A stretch of 64,000 bases of DNA from Isoperla grammatica (Eukaryota > Arthropoda > Insecta > Plecoptera > Perlodidae), in the NCBI GenBank assembly GCA_945910005.1, contig OX246747.1, positions 2,402,254-2,466,253 of the forward strand, written 5' to 3'. Each line of letters opens with the position of its first letter. Positions within the stretch are counted from its first letter, which is position 1. Positions 32,831 through 43,054 of this stretch are shown one piece after another. Both the position numbers and the translations under genes were made by a program. Under the pieces are notes generated by a model, which was given only the letters and a program-made list of their open reading frames with translations, searched no databases and was not told the origin of the DNA.

Positions 32831-33325
32831 GATACGATATCCTCTAACTCTGTGAGGCGATCTAACAACTCATTGACAGTTAGAAACGACACTCCTACCA
32901 GCCCGCGAGCCATACCGGCCCTTAGACCCCCTTTTACCCAATCCACTCGATCCGCGTTGGACATGCGGGCATTAACGCGGTCGCACAGGGCCACCTTTGC
33001 AAAAACATAGGTCGAGACAGCCTCCCCGACTCGTTGTTCACGAACAGCAAGTTTCTGCATCCACTGATGTCGAGACTGCGACCGAGAACCCCAGGTTTTG
33101 ATGAATAAATCCCGTAAGGAATTCCAAAGAAGAGGTTCCGATACAGGAGGATCACCAGTCGTCGTCTCCAAACGTCGTCGTTCAAGGGCGTTAAACCAAT
33201 CAAGCTGAGAACCCCTCAAAAAGCAAGAAAAACCCAACACTTTCCTCACGTCCGTCCAACCATTGGCTCCAGCTCCACGCTCGTACCGTAACACCCAGTC
33301 CTCTGCCAGCTCTGTGCGCCTACGC
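32815..33325 (-). pseudogene. Gypsy gag fragment, inverted relative to pol
   Basis: About 165 residues: TELAEDWVLRYERGAGANGW, FLRGSQLDWFNALERRRLE, LFIKTWGSRSQSRHQWMQKL, then QRVGEAVSTYVFAKVALCDR and a C-terminal helix to EDIVSEYVE and a stop. The W...L.G.A..W......F..L...F series is the Ty3/Gypsy capsid-type gag. It lies head-to-head with the pol fragment that starts at ~33329 on the plus strand. No zinc knuckle follows. Confidence 0.7.
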
Positions 33326-33328
33326 AGC

Positions 33329-34572
33329 TACGTACTGATGCCTCAAGGGAGGGGTTGGGAGCAATAATTTTGCAACAATTTGATTCTGAGTGGCATCCAA
33401 TTGGTTACGCGTCACGTCGTTTGTCCAAGGCAGAAAAGAATTATGGGATTACCGAGCTGGAATGTCTCGCTATAGTCTGGAGTGTCAAATACTTTCGTCA
33501 TTTCCTCTGGGGGAGGCCATTTCAAGTGGTTACTGATCACTGTGCCTTGTGTTTCCTTCGAAAGAATAGTGAGAGAGGTGGTCGTCTAGCCCGATGGAGC
33601 ATTTATCTCTTGGATCATCAGATTGAGATCATGTATAAGTCAGGGAAGAAACACCTAGATGCTGATTGTTTGAGTCGTATGTTGCCAGAGGGTGGTTTTG
33701 AGCCTGATGATGTCGAGAGCGAAATGGAGATTATGACACTCCCGGTTACGGTGGACGACATGGAACGAGAGCAGGCGGCAGACCCTACGTTGGTTGAGTT
33801 GGTTGAGGCAATGTCTGAGCCTGACAAGGCTACTTCCCAGATTCGTCGGCAAACTAGGAGCTATGTGTTAGAGAATGGGGTGCTGTATAAAAAGAACTTT
33901 GCAGTCAATGGGCCTACTAAATTGTTGGTAATTCCTGAACATCTGAAAGTGCAGATTATGTATGATGCGCATGATTGTCCGGCAGGCGGCTCACATTTAG
34001 GCTACATCAAAACCCTAGGCAAGTTACGTCAGCGTTTTTACTGGGACGGTATGGCTCGCCAGGTTGAAGCCTATGTTAAAAGTTGCGGTGATTGCCAGGC
34101 GAAGAAGATGCCTAATTTGTTACCTGCCGGTTTGTTACAGCCTATTCCGGTAGGGGAACCATTTGATATGATCGGTATCGATCTATTGGGCCCCCTTAAG
34201 CGTAGCATTAATGGTCATCGGTTCATTGTGACAGCTACTGATTATGCTACTAAATGGGCTATAGCACGGCCTATTCCATCTGGTGGTGCGACTGATGTGG
34301 CTACTTTTCTTATAGACCATGTTATCTGTGTGCATGCCTGTCCCCGCTTAATTCTTAGCGATCGGGGGGCTGTGTTTCGCAGCACGCTAGTATCGGAGAT
34401 TTTGGTGGGCTTAGGGGTGCGTTCGCTGTATACGACGGCTTACAAACCTAGCACGAATGGGCTTTGTGAGAGGTTTAATGGTACACTTGGTACCATGTTA
34501 TCGTTTTATGTTAATTCTAAACATGATAACTGGTGTGAGTATGTGTCGTTATGTACTTTTTCTTATAACGTT
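33329..34572 (+). pseudogene. Ty3/Gypsy pol: RNase H and integrase, 5' part
   Basis: The frame starts TDASREGLGAIILQQFDSEW (RNase H), with NYGITELECLAIVWSVKYFR and VVTDHCALCFL. Integrase follows: a zinc-binding HHCC region (DAHDCPAGGSHLGYIKTL ... CGDCQAKK), then the catalytic triad D (GIDLLGPL), D (ILSDRGAVF) and E (STNGLCERFNG). The protease and RT are absent, so the element is 5' truncated or rearranged at ~33325. The frame is interrupted at 34572 in CTFSYNV by a Penelope-like element and resumes at 36277. RNase H and integrase cores look undamaged. Confidence 0.85.
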
Positions 34573-34624
34573 AATAAAATTGAAAACACTTCGGGCTATT
34601 ACGCCACGTCCCTTACCGTAGGCC

Positions 34625-34670
34625 ATATGCCGACGTTTCAAGACCAATATCGGTCTTGTCCTCAGGGCAG
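34625..34670 (-). ncRNA. hammerhead-like motif in Penelope-like element 1
   Basis: Minus strand reads CTGAGGA, then the stem AAGACC/GGTCTT, then GAAACGTC. CUGANGA and GAAA are the hammerhead core boxes, and the intervening six-base pairing is perfect. It is 3' of the coding region, where Penelope-like elements are known to carry hammerheads. Confidence 0.55.
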
Positions 34671-34678
34671 ATCGAGAG

Positions 34679-34927
34679 CTACTGGCTGTCGTCTGCGTCA
34701 TTGGCGGGTGTGTCTCGAAAATCTCGAAGGTTCGAGGGGTCGCTTCGTAATCTCGCTCTTGACATAGCGCGCGTAATACGAACGTGACACCCGGGGTTAT
34801 TGAACCTATCATCTGTGCCTGAATAGTTACCCTTGTCACGATATTTAGTAGAAGGCTTATGGTTATTAGCCGTTGTCACAAATAGATTAGAATTATTAGC
34901 AGGTTGATGACGTGATGGCTGCTGTGG

Positions 34928-34965
<38 letters not shown>

Positions 34966-36201
34966 GCTGCTGTTGCTGTTGATGTTGCTGAGTTTGTTGT
35001 TGGTGATGGTTATTTATTATTAATGGTGCCCACGTATCACTTAGATTGTATAAGCACTTATGGTCATCAGCATTCATGTTGTTGGGATTTTTAGCAACCT
35101 CTAGTGCCTCGCGTACAAAGCGCGGCCAAAACTTGGGTTCTTGTTTTAATAGCTTTACGTTGCAAAAATCTATAGCATGGGCGTCGTTACCTATGTTGTC
35201 AACAATGTGTTTGGCTATCGCAGAGTGGTGGACTTCGCCCCTCTTAAGATTACCCTTGTGATCTCGGATACGATCGACCACGGTGCGGCCTGACTGACCA
35301 ATATAAACACGATTACATGAACAAGATATTTCATAAACACCAGGATGATCGAGTGGAGGTATTTTGTCCTTGACGGAACCTAACAATGATTGTATCTTGT
35401 ATGTAGGCATAAGTACAGTCTTGACTGCGTACTTCGAGAGTGCGCGCGCTATACGGTCAGTCACGTGCTTGATGTAAGGCAAAAATGCAATAGGGCCTTT
35501 ATTATTATCATCTGCGCTCCGGCCATTGTTTTCTGCCCTCCGGTCACTATTAGTCATATATTTGTTAAAAGCTCTGTTGACATTCGCGCGTTTATACCCA
35601 TTGTTACAGAGAGCATTAGTGAGAGTCACCCTTTCCTTTTCAAAACTAGCCGCGTCCGATAACTTGACAGCCCTGCTGACCAACGAGTTAACCACAGATG
35701 ACTTATGGCTAGGAGGGTGATTGCTGTCCGCTTGCAAATACAAGTTGGTATGAGTTGCTTTGCGGAACACAGAATGACCTAATGTACCATCAGCCAGTTT
35801 GGTGAGAAGAACATCCAAAAATGGAAGTTGATTGTTTTGTTCCAACTCGACCGTGAACTTTATGTTAGGATGGAAGTCGTTCATGTGTTCAAGGAACGTA
35901 TTTAATTGGTCCCGGCCATGAGGCCATACAACGAATACGTCATCAACATATCGGAGCCAAACTTTAGGTTTAAGTTCTGAGGTGGACAAGGCACTTGTTT
36001 CAAGATGATTCATGTATATATTGGCCACCACAGGGGAGATTGGAGACCCCATAGCAGCTCCTTCATTTTGTGTATAGTATTGGCCCTCATAAACAAAGTA
36101 GGTATTGCGTAAGCAGAAGTGCACCAAGTTAGCCATCACCGGCTTAGTTAAGTCATTAATAACCTTCACAGCGTCATTAACAGGAATCTTCGTAAAGAAG
36201 T
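34679..36201 (-). CDS. Penelope-like RT with GIY-YIG endonuclease, 5' truncated
   Basis: About 505 residues, open from FFTKIPVNDAVKVIND at the element end, so the N-terminal part of the RT is missing. RT: GAAMGSPISPVVANIYMNHL and the catalytic KVWLRYVDDVFVVWP, then QLPFLDVLLTKLADGTLGHS. Endonuclease near residues 285-375: GVYEISCSCNRVYIGQSGRT and VVDRIRDHKGNLKRGEVHHS, a GIY-YIG fold with the Cys residues typical of these elements. After it comes a glutamine run (~residues 395-420) encoded by (TTG)n at 34918-34990, then a basic tail. This Gln-rich extension is absent from the other two copies here. RT extends primed cDNA; the endonuclease nicks the target. Confidence 0.85.
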
Positions 36202-36276
36202 GTTTTCAATTTTATTAACAATACATCTAGCCACGAAAGTTTAAATTCAATTATAACACGTTTTTCTTATAACGTT

Positions 36277-36729
36277 TCAATACAAGCGACGACCAAGTAT
36301 ACTCCGTTTTATTTGGTTTACGGACGTGAGCCTACTCTTCCCATGGATGCGGGGATGCAGCCTGATTTGCAGTTAGGGGTTGATAGCGCGGCGAGGATTG
36401 ACGCATTACGGGAAGCGCGGCAACAGGTTTTAGAGGTTATCAAGAACGAACAGGCTAATCAGAAGGCTCGGTATGACCAGAGTCATCGTCACGTGTCATA
36501 CGACGTTGGCCAGTATGTGAAGGTGTTCTTTCCCTTACGTAAACTGGGTAAAGTTGAGAAGTTCATGCACCGCTGGATGGGCCCATTTAAAATTACAGAA
36601 AAATTATCGGACCTTTACTATAACGTTAAAATGAAGTTAAATAATAAGTGGATAATTGATACAGTTCATGTTTCTCGGCTCAAACCGTGGTTTGACCCCC
36701 AGGCCTGGCTTCTTCCTTGGCCGGATTAG
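36277..36729 (+). pseudogene. Gypsy pol: integrase C-terminus, 3' part
   Basis: Continuation after the Penelope-like insert: TPFYLVYGREPTLPMDAGM, QNARYDQ-type helix (ANQKARYDQSHRHVSYDVGQ), VFFPLRKLGKVEKFMHRWMG and KWIIDTVHVSRLKPWFD, ending at a stop. This is the GPF/SH3-like module (...GPFKI...) and the end of Gypsy pol. Confidence 0.85.
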
Positions 36730-37120
36730 CATTTGGATTATTGGTCGATTTGTTCTCATTCTTCGTCTCGATTTAGTGGTCGTGTGCCGTTGTTTTCGGA
36801 GTGTGTTGAGTGTTTGTGTTGACTTGTCGTCATGGTTAGATATTGCTTTGGGGCAACGTGTTGAGGTTGTGAGGGATTTATGAACTATTGAGAGGCTGAA
36901 GAAGCGAAAGAAGAAGAAGAAGCTGATGTAGAAGAAACGAAAGCAGAGGTTGCTACGGAAGAACCGACGGACGTGGGGTGCACCTTACACCCTGGGGAGG
37001 GGGAAGAAACGAGAAGAAACTACTTTTGGTACAAGATATTCCGACATTAACATTGTAATTGTGTGTAGTTGTGTGGCTGAAAATGGCGAATTTTCCATCA
37101 AATCGAGGACGATTCTTGTC

Positions 37121-37175
37121 CGGGAGGGGGACATGTCACATCGCGTTGGCGGTGGGGGCAACAGATTCAAATAAT
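37121..37175 (+). other. polypurine tract and start of a Gypsy LTR
   Basis: CGGGAGGGGGACA followed by TGTCACA at 37134: a purine run directly before TG marks plus-strand priming and the LTR start. Only ~40 bp of LTR are visible before family E repeat sequence, so the LTR is truncated. No 5' LTR is seen. Confidence 0.6.
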
Positions 37176-37184
37176 AAAAAATAG

Positions 37185-37380
37185 AAGTTTTTCGTTTGGT
37201 TGGTTACGGGAGTGTCGAGCTTGGGAAGCGAGGTTGAGGGCGAGAGCTATGATCGAGAGGATAGAAAATTGGCCATGAAAAGCGTATTTCATATTGTAAT
37301 CTGAAATAAAAACCCGATACTTCACAATATGACCGAAGGTGTCGAGTACGTCGTTAAACACCACCAATCAATCAATCAAT
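37185..37380 (+). mobile_element. SINE-like repeat, family E tail
   Basis: Ends TGTCGAGTACGTCGTTAAAC followed by ACCACCAATC and (AATC)n. The same tail in reverse occurs at 48346-48390. Confidence 0.65.
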
Positions 37381-37819
37381 CGATGCAATATCTTGCTTAT
37401 CTAGAGGATACATTTTTCCTGAGATAGTATAACCTCGACTAGGGGTATAGTACTAATATTTTGTAGGTAGACCAATGTACATGTTGTCAGTGCTTTTAAC
37501 AGCATGGGAAAGTATCATAGTGCAAAAGTCATTAAACACTTATAATAGTAGAATATATAACTTCATTATTTGGCTATACAAAAGCCAGGCTAGACTATAG
37601 CCTACTCTCTCCTAAGGTGCTTCTCGATCAACTCGAGAACTGCTGCCATCTTCTCCATTGCTGCAGCCTGTCGCAGTTGGGCCGCAATTTGCCGTTCACC
37701 CTGTTCTAGAAGTCTCGACATTGGGCCATCCCCCTCTCTGATAAAAATTAAATAAAATTATTAATACCATTGATATCATAACAATGTTCTTTAAATGCCT
37801 ATGTTGTTGGATGATTGCA

Positions 37820-38332
37820 ATTGTCATAAAATGTTTTCAGATGGGGGATCGAACCCATATCCTCCGGCTTTATGTACCGATGCTCTACCAACTGAGCTAT
37901 ATTGGGTCTGGGAAACCTGGGCGGGACAGAAATATGTTGTCTGCCACTGGCCCACAACCAAACCACCAAGTTAAAACTCAGCCCACAACCCGCAATTTTT
38001 GAAATCTTTATTTGCACCCACATCCGCGAGAGTTCAACAATAAATGAAAATAACACTGGATTCTTTTAATAAATTTGCATTTATGGCATCATTATAATGT
38101 GACACATATGGGGCTGGGGCACATATTTAGCCATGTGATCATTCAGTTAACGACTGTTACAGCGCAGTCTTCTGTTCGATTTCCATCCTCGTATAATAAT
38201 CACTACAAAGAAGCAATAAGTAGAAGTTGTGTTTCCATGTCCCGATACTAGCTCAGTTGGTAGATCATCGGTACGTAAAGCCGGAGGATCTGGATCGATC
38301 TCCAGTTGGGAAACATTTTGACGACATAACAT
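37820..38332. repeat. inverted pair of tRNA-like arms
   Basis: The left arm (37822-37960, minus) and right arm (38215-38332, plus) are inverted copies. Each holds TAGCTCAGTTGGTAGA(G/T)CA (A box) and CGGTAC(A/G)TAAAGCCGGAGG. Only the left arm keeps a clean B box (GGTTCGATCCC). Acceptor stems do not pair, so these are not working tRNAs. The pair is about 110 bp per arm with ~270 bp between, like the ends of a non-autonomous DNA element. Confidence 0.6.
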
Positions 38333-38510
38333 TGATATCAATAATATGATACAATTATTTGAACATGGGTAATTGATAATGACAGCCTAAATAATACATA
38401 CCCTGTAGATCCATCTGTCTGTGTGCTGCCATCACAAATGGCCATTCCGTCGTTGAAACTATCTAGTGTTTGCCATGACGAGCTAGCCACCGCTGGCATG
38501 TTAGTCGGCA

Positions 38511-38590
38511 AACTGGTCGATGGCCTCGATGGGCAAACTGGTCGATGGCCTCGATGGGCAAATGGGCCAACTGGCCGATGGTCCCGATGG
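38511..38590. repeat. 25-bp minisatellite
   Basis: AACTGGTCGATGGCCTCGAT and GGGCA repeat about three times. Confidence 0.8.
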
Positions 38591-38872
38591 GCAGACGGGT
38601 AGATCATCATCATCTGCATATACACATTATATTTTGTATTTTACTTGGATGTTGCAAATAAAAAATATATATTTTAAACATAAATTTGTGTTTTTATTGT
38701 ATTTTCTACCTACCACTTCCACCACCAACTTCCATACCTCCGGGTATACCAGAGAGTGGTGTGGATTAACGCCGCAGCTCTTTCAACAAGTGGGTCCAAT
38801 ATTTCTGGACGTGTTCCATCTTTGCGATATTGTACAACTGGAATAGGTTCAATTTATTGCAAATAAATTCAA

Positions 38873-39265
38873 TGATTGATTGATTGATGATTGATTAATG
38901 GGGCTTAACGTCTCATGTTTATGCAACGATGGCTAATCGAGACGATGAGCGGGTGATAATGAAGATGAGAAAGATGATAATGAAGAATAAAGCCACATCC
39001 GAATCAGATCCATTGAACGTCGCGTGAGTCGTCGTACGGGAGTCCAGCAAGGGAGGGCAGGGCCAAGTGGGAGGAGAAATATTCAATGGGACAGTGGGGG
39101 GGAAAGGGGATTGGGGTGTGGACTGCACTTCGTCTGACTTCTCCTCCTCGACCAGTCCGGCTTGGGTGGCCCTACCAGAAGCATACGCTTCCGCCGGCAT
39201 AACTCTCGGGATCAACAAAGCACGCAAACCTGCCCACCACGATAAGGTGGCAGTCCCTGGGCAGG
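38873..39265 (-). mobile_element. family B SINE with target duplication
   Basis: AAATAAATTCAA at 38861-38872 and 39266-39277. In the element's own direction it starts exactly at CCTGCCC (39265). Confidence 0.9.
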
Positions 39266-39544
39266 AAATAAATTCAAATTGTATGATAACCTATAATATG
39301 ATTTCATTAAAAAATACTAATCGTAACTAAATTTAACGTTTTTATAAAACCCGCCCAGCTGACAAGGCAGTGTGTCACTTATTTTCCTGACAATTGTGTT
39401 GATTATAGGGTATACAAAATATTTCAGAGCATATAAATTACAAATCATGACAAAGAATGTGCATGGACAAGTAATAGAGGCCTAGGGCCCAACCCTATTA
39501 TTTTGTAATGAGACCCACATTAAAATTTGGCTGCTTCAGGCTTA

Positions 39545-39672
39545 TGGTCGGTGCACAATAGCCCGGGAAGGAGCTCCGGTAACTGTTACGAGAAAGTTCG
39601 CTATAATTTTACATTGCCCGGTAACGTTAACGCTAACGGGAAGCTCCTTCCCGGGCTATTGTGCACCGACCA
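39545..39672. mobile_element. 128-bp MITE, PIF/Harbinger-like
   Basis: Ends TGGTCGGTGCACAATAGCCC and its complement, with target duplication TTA (39542-39544, 39673-39675), as for PIF/Harbinger. The inner arms also pair (GGGAAGGAGCT). Shares GCACAATAGCCCG with the MITE at 13088. Confidence 0.85.
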
Positions 39673-39828
39673 TTATGGAGATCTACAATGTGTCTGTCTT
39701 ATCCACTAAATTATAATTACTTTATATTTTTTCGAATATGAATGTTCTAAATTCTCAGAAATTCTTACTAGGCCAGTAAATTTTTTAACATTATGGGCCT
39801 ATAGTTAGCTTGCCTCATGCATCTTTTA

Positions 39829-39915
39829 TTTCTCATCTTCATTATCACCCGCTCATCGTCTCGATTAGCCATCGTTGCAAAAATATGAGACGTTAAGCCC
39901 CATTAATCAATCAAT
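39829..39915 (+). mobile_element. 87-bp severely 5'-truncated SINE
   Basis: Only the B/C tail from TCTCATCTTCATTATCACCC. The perfect 13-bp duplication CATGCATCTTTTA (39816-39828, 39916-39928) shows it inserted in this short form. Confidence 0.9.
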
Positions 39916-40719
39916 CATGCATCTTTTACTCAATTAAGCAGGCCTATAAGCCCAATCAAGCCCAGGCCCAGCCCAGCCTAGTAGTATAGCCTTGGCCTAG
40001 GCCTAAATAGACCCAAGCAACTAAGATAGCCGTAGGCCAAGGTTGGTAAAACCACATAAAACAGTATAATATCTAGCAGTAGCCTAGGCCTAGGCTTAAC
40101 AAAAAAAGTGATGCATAGACTGTTAGGCATACGATTTTAAATAAAATTCTTATTGTGGGTATAAGCTACTAACTCTTTGCCTTCGACTTCTTTTTAAAGT
40201 CCTTCCACTTTAACTTGATATCGTCAATCGAGCGAATCACCCCCGACCCCACAGCATTGACTGCTTTGCAGATTTCAACCCAGCCATGATCTTTTTTACT
40301 TTTCGTTATTATTGGACCAAATTTAGACGACAAAATTTCCGAGAACTTCTCGAAAGTAGTAATCAATACCTCGAGCTCTTCCCGTGTAAAACGAGCTTAA
40401 CGAGTCTTGGTATTTTGACTATTTTCCAGTATGGTAAACCTGCGTCTTACTTCAGTACAACTTACAAATTAATGGTGTGACACTGTTGACACTTTAGGAA
40501 TATTAAATCGAACATATTTAAAATTAGTTCCAAATCAAGCTCCCTTTTTATTGGTCGTTATAAGAATAATGTTTTTATTGGTTGAAAAACCATGACGTCA
40601 TCAATGGCGTCATCAATGCGCGCTCTAAAGTAAACCTCTACATAGCCCCAAGAATAACCCCCTTTTGTGGATACGGAAAACGAGGTTAAAAAGCGAGGCT
40701 AACTTTCGGGGCTAACGTG

Positions 40720-41175
40720 GGGCGAAAAACAGGTGTTAAACAGAACTAGCCCCGAAACTTAGCCCCGCTCTGTGGATCCGGGCCCTGTAGGCCTCAAGGG
40801 TGGGAAATCATCCTTCAGCTCTTGGTTCGGCATTGGATGGGGCGTCATTGGCACGGCAATTCGCGCCTTTCGTCCATGCACAGGCTGCTTCGAGGGTGGG
40901 AAATCGTCCCTGGACTTCTCCTTGCAGCTAGACTCCGTGTGCTTCGTAACAGGACTCTCCAGAGCTTAAAACACACCAGCAGCCAACGAACGGCTGCCTA
41001 GCGGGCTCAAGTGGAGGCTACCCCACTTCACAAACGCTCTACAACCGTTGAACTGAGACCACAGGTCCACAAAACTCACCCCGGGAGCCGTGCACATCCC
41101 TCGCAGGAAGACATATACTTTCACGGCAACGGCATTTGCGCGACCTAGCTCCTCGTCTTGCCGGGAGAGCTTGTG
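40720..41175 (-). pseudogene. SGNH-hydrolase-like C-terminus of a retroelement ORF
   Basis: Minus frame with RQDEELGRANAVAVKVYVFL, GVSFVDLWSQFNGCRAFVK and SLHLSPLGSRSLAAGVF. The D.W..F ... (G/S)LHLS..GS..LA pattern is the end of SGNH/GDSL-type esterase domains that occur in some retroelement ORFs. The expected catalytic Asp-x-x-His becomes W-G-S-L-H. After a stop the frame continues ALESPVTKHTESSCKEKSR and holds two DDFPP repeats. Joined at ~41170 to unrelated LINE endonuclease sequence. Confidence 0.45.
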
Positions 41176-41669
41176 GTTATGAGTATTACTTTCTACAAAT
41201 GTGTCCAGCTTGTCTAGGAAACGTTCTTTGCTATTACTTGGCGGTCTATATACCGCAAGTACATATACGACTGTCATCTTCAAAAGTTAGTTTACAACTA
41301 GTACATTCGCTAGATGCCAAATTACTCACACACTGCTCAACACAAACATTTGATTTCACAAACAATAACAAGCCACCACCTCTCCTCTTATCACGAACAT
41401 TGTAAATGCTCGAATAACCTTCTAGATCAAAATACAACTCACCGTCAAAAAACGGATATTTCGCTAAGAACAAACACATCACACTTACCAACTTGTTTTC
41501 TTATAACAAGCTGAAGCTCATCCCAGTTTTTATTAACATACCTTATATTTAAATGTAAGAAACTAATTCCCTGATTTTCAGCAAACCAAAGTTCAAGGTT
41601 ATCTATTTCAAGTATATATTTCTTTTGTTCCGTGTCCGCTATAGTCGAAAAGTCCGTATTGCCCCGCAT
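41170..41669 (-). pseudogene. LINE endonuclease N-terminal fragment, frameshifted
   Basis: Readable in three frames: GISFLHLNIRYVNKNWDELQ then VFVLSEI, next YSSIYNVRDKRRGGGLLLFV, then VVYVLAVYRPPSNSKERFLD. These are the start of an apurinic-type endonuclease as found in CR1/Jockey-type LINEs (LN...S...N...L......D.....E, GGG..., YRPPS). Several frame changes make it non-functional. Confidence 0.65.
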
Positions 41670-41834
41670 TCAGTTAACTTGTTTAATTAATTCTAGGCCA
41701 CTCTCGTCAATCACTTGTATTATATCCCGGGTATTTTCGTCTTAACGCACCAAAATTGTAACGCGTTTCCACCACACGAACTTGTACCCGAACTCCCAGG
41801 CTCGCCGCTTCGCTTCCCACAGTAGACTGCGGTA

Positions 41835-42275
41835 CTAAGGGGATAGATTTTCACTCACGTAAATTGGTAAATTTGTTGAGTTATTTTCGCCAAAAGTATC
41901 GGAGCTCTTGATTGTTTCTGCACGCTTTGCCCCAATGATCTCTTCACGCTTTTTGCGAGAAACAAACTGAACAATAATTTTCGGTGGATAATTTGAGTTA
42001 CGGTTATTTGGCAGCCGATGAGCGGCGTCGATATCACTCTTGGTTAGGTCGATGTTAAGTTTTTTTGCCACCTTAATTACAATAGACTCCACTTGCTCGC
42101 CAACCTTAACCTCTACGTTCGACAACTCTATGTTTGTATTGCGACCGTATTGTTCTAGCTTATTAATTCTGTTATACAATGATGTTACCATTGCACTCTT
42201 CTGACTTACGCTCAAGTTCTTCAATCCTTTTTCACTCTTGTTTAGCTTTCCCAAGATAAACAATTCAACATTCAT
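41835..42275 (-). CDS. LINE ORF1 RNA-binding protein fragment
   Basis: 146 residues. Coiled coil at the start (LNKSEKGLKNLSVSQKSAM), then NRINKLEQYGRNTNIELSNV, SDIDAAHRLPNNRNSNYPPK and IIVQFVSRKKREEIIGAKR. This is the coiled-coil plus RRM-like layout common to LINE ORF1 proteins (LEQY.R.N.IE..., DI..AHR, P..I.V.F...). It lies just upstream, in transcript sense, of the endonuclease fragment at 41669, so both are probably one LINE. Frame closed by a stop near 41835. Confidence 0.65.
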   Translation of the reverse strand: MNVELFILGKLNKSEKGLKNLSVSQKSAMVTSLYNRINKLEQYGRNTNIELSNVEVKVGEQVESIVIKVAKKLNIDLTKSDIDAAHRLPNNRNSNYPPKIIVQFVSRKKREEIIGAKRAETIKSSDTFGENNSTNLPIYVSENLSP

Positions 42276-42279
42276 CTTA

Positions 42280-42955
42280 TCGCATGAAGTGAAACAAGAA
42301 AGGCTAAGTGTGAGCTTATATTACCAAGTATTACATATCGATAGCCAATCTAACACTGTGTGCCATCGAACAGTCTGGGTTGAGCGATAGCATGGCAACA
42401 AAGAATGGTGCTGGGAGACTTGGAAAGACAGCGGCAAGTCTTGGCTGATAAATGCATGCGGCCGAGTAAGACGCGTCATCAACCATGGAGCGCTGACAGC
42501 GAGTACACAGCTGGGCTACAAGAGGCCGGGCCAATGTCGCGTCATTAAGGTGCATGTGCTCTTACCGTTGCAGTCCTATAGCTACATAGAGACAATTTGG
42601 ACGGATCGGTTGCTCGTCGCCACAGTTTCGGCAGGATGTACAGCTAAGTACTGCACCACTGTATAAGTGGCCTCACTTGTTTGTTTGACACTTGTGACGT
42701 TACTCTGACTGTACGTCACATATTGTCAGAATGTTCCAAACATGATGTGTTGAAAACACAATTTAAGCTTTCCCCGTTGTATGAAGAACTTTTATCATAC
42801 GAGAATTGTGATAAACTTTTAAAATTTCTTGTCCGCACACAGTTTTTCCAACAATTTTAAAAATAAAAATACATTTCAACCAATTATAAATATAAAATAA
42901 TATAAATTAAATCCATATAAAATTAAAACATAACTACTAGTTTCATAGTTACTTA
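42280..42955. other. no gene seen
   Basis: No supported exon or named repeat. Confidence 0.4.
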
Positions 42956-42959
42956 ATTA

Positions 42960-43052
42960 CTTAGCTTGCAAAACACCATCTTGGTGGCGCAAAATGACCT
43001 AACTGGTTGAAGCGCCATTAAACCCAATAAATTCAAATTCAATTCAATTATC
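42960..43052 (+). mobile_element. SINE tail with (AATTC)n
   Basis: Ends GCGCCATTAAACCCAATAAA followed by TTCAAATTCAATTC, a tail style common in invertebrate SINEs. The 5' part is not recognised. Confidence 0.4.
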
Positions 43053-43054
43053 CC

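Larger units (their letters stand above)
34573..36260 (-). mobile_element. Penelope-like element 1, inserted in Gypsy, 16-bp TSD
   Basis: TTTTTCTTATAACGTT occurs at 34557-34572 and 36261-36276, exactly duplicating Gypsy coding sequence. Removing the insert restores the integrase reading frame. The ends carry a 23-bp inverted repeat (34569-34591 against 36199-36221), GTTAATAAAATTGAAAACAC on the left. The body encodes RT and GIY-YIG endonuclease on the minus strand. Confidence 0.9.
37601..40400 (-). pseudogene. Myb/SANT-like protein gene, degenerate, four exon-like blocks
   Basis: Four minus-strand blocks lie in protein order. (1) 40400-40172: RFTREELEVLITTFEKFSEI, KKDHGWVEICKAVNAVGSG and DDIKLKWKDFKKKSKAK, a Myb/SANT-like (MADF-type) domain; an in-frame stop lies just before it. 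(2) about 38850-38711: TPLSGIPGGMEVGGGSG with a GTAGGT donor, and a frame change upstream. (3) about 38630-38400: region with a 25-bp repeat (CCCATCGAGGCCATCGACCA). (4) 37737-37601: after an acceptor, GPMSRLLEQGERQIAAQLRQ to EKHLRRE and a stop. This layout (Myb domain, acidic/gly linker, C-terminal coiled coil) is that of Harbinger-associated proteins. Introns hold a SINE, a MITE and other repeats. Confidence 0.5.

Noticed and set aside
37845..37915. Functional tRNA gene on the minus strand
   Set aside because: A and B boxes are good but the acceptor strands do not pair and position 33 is not T; better read as tRNA-derived repeat.
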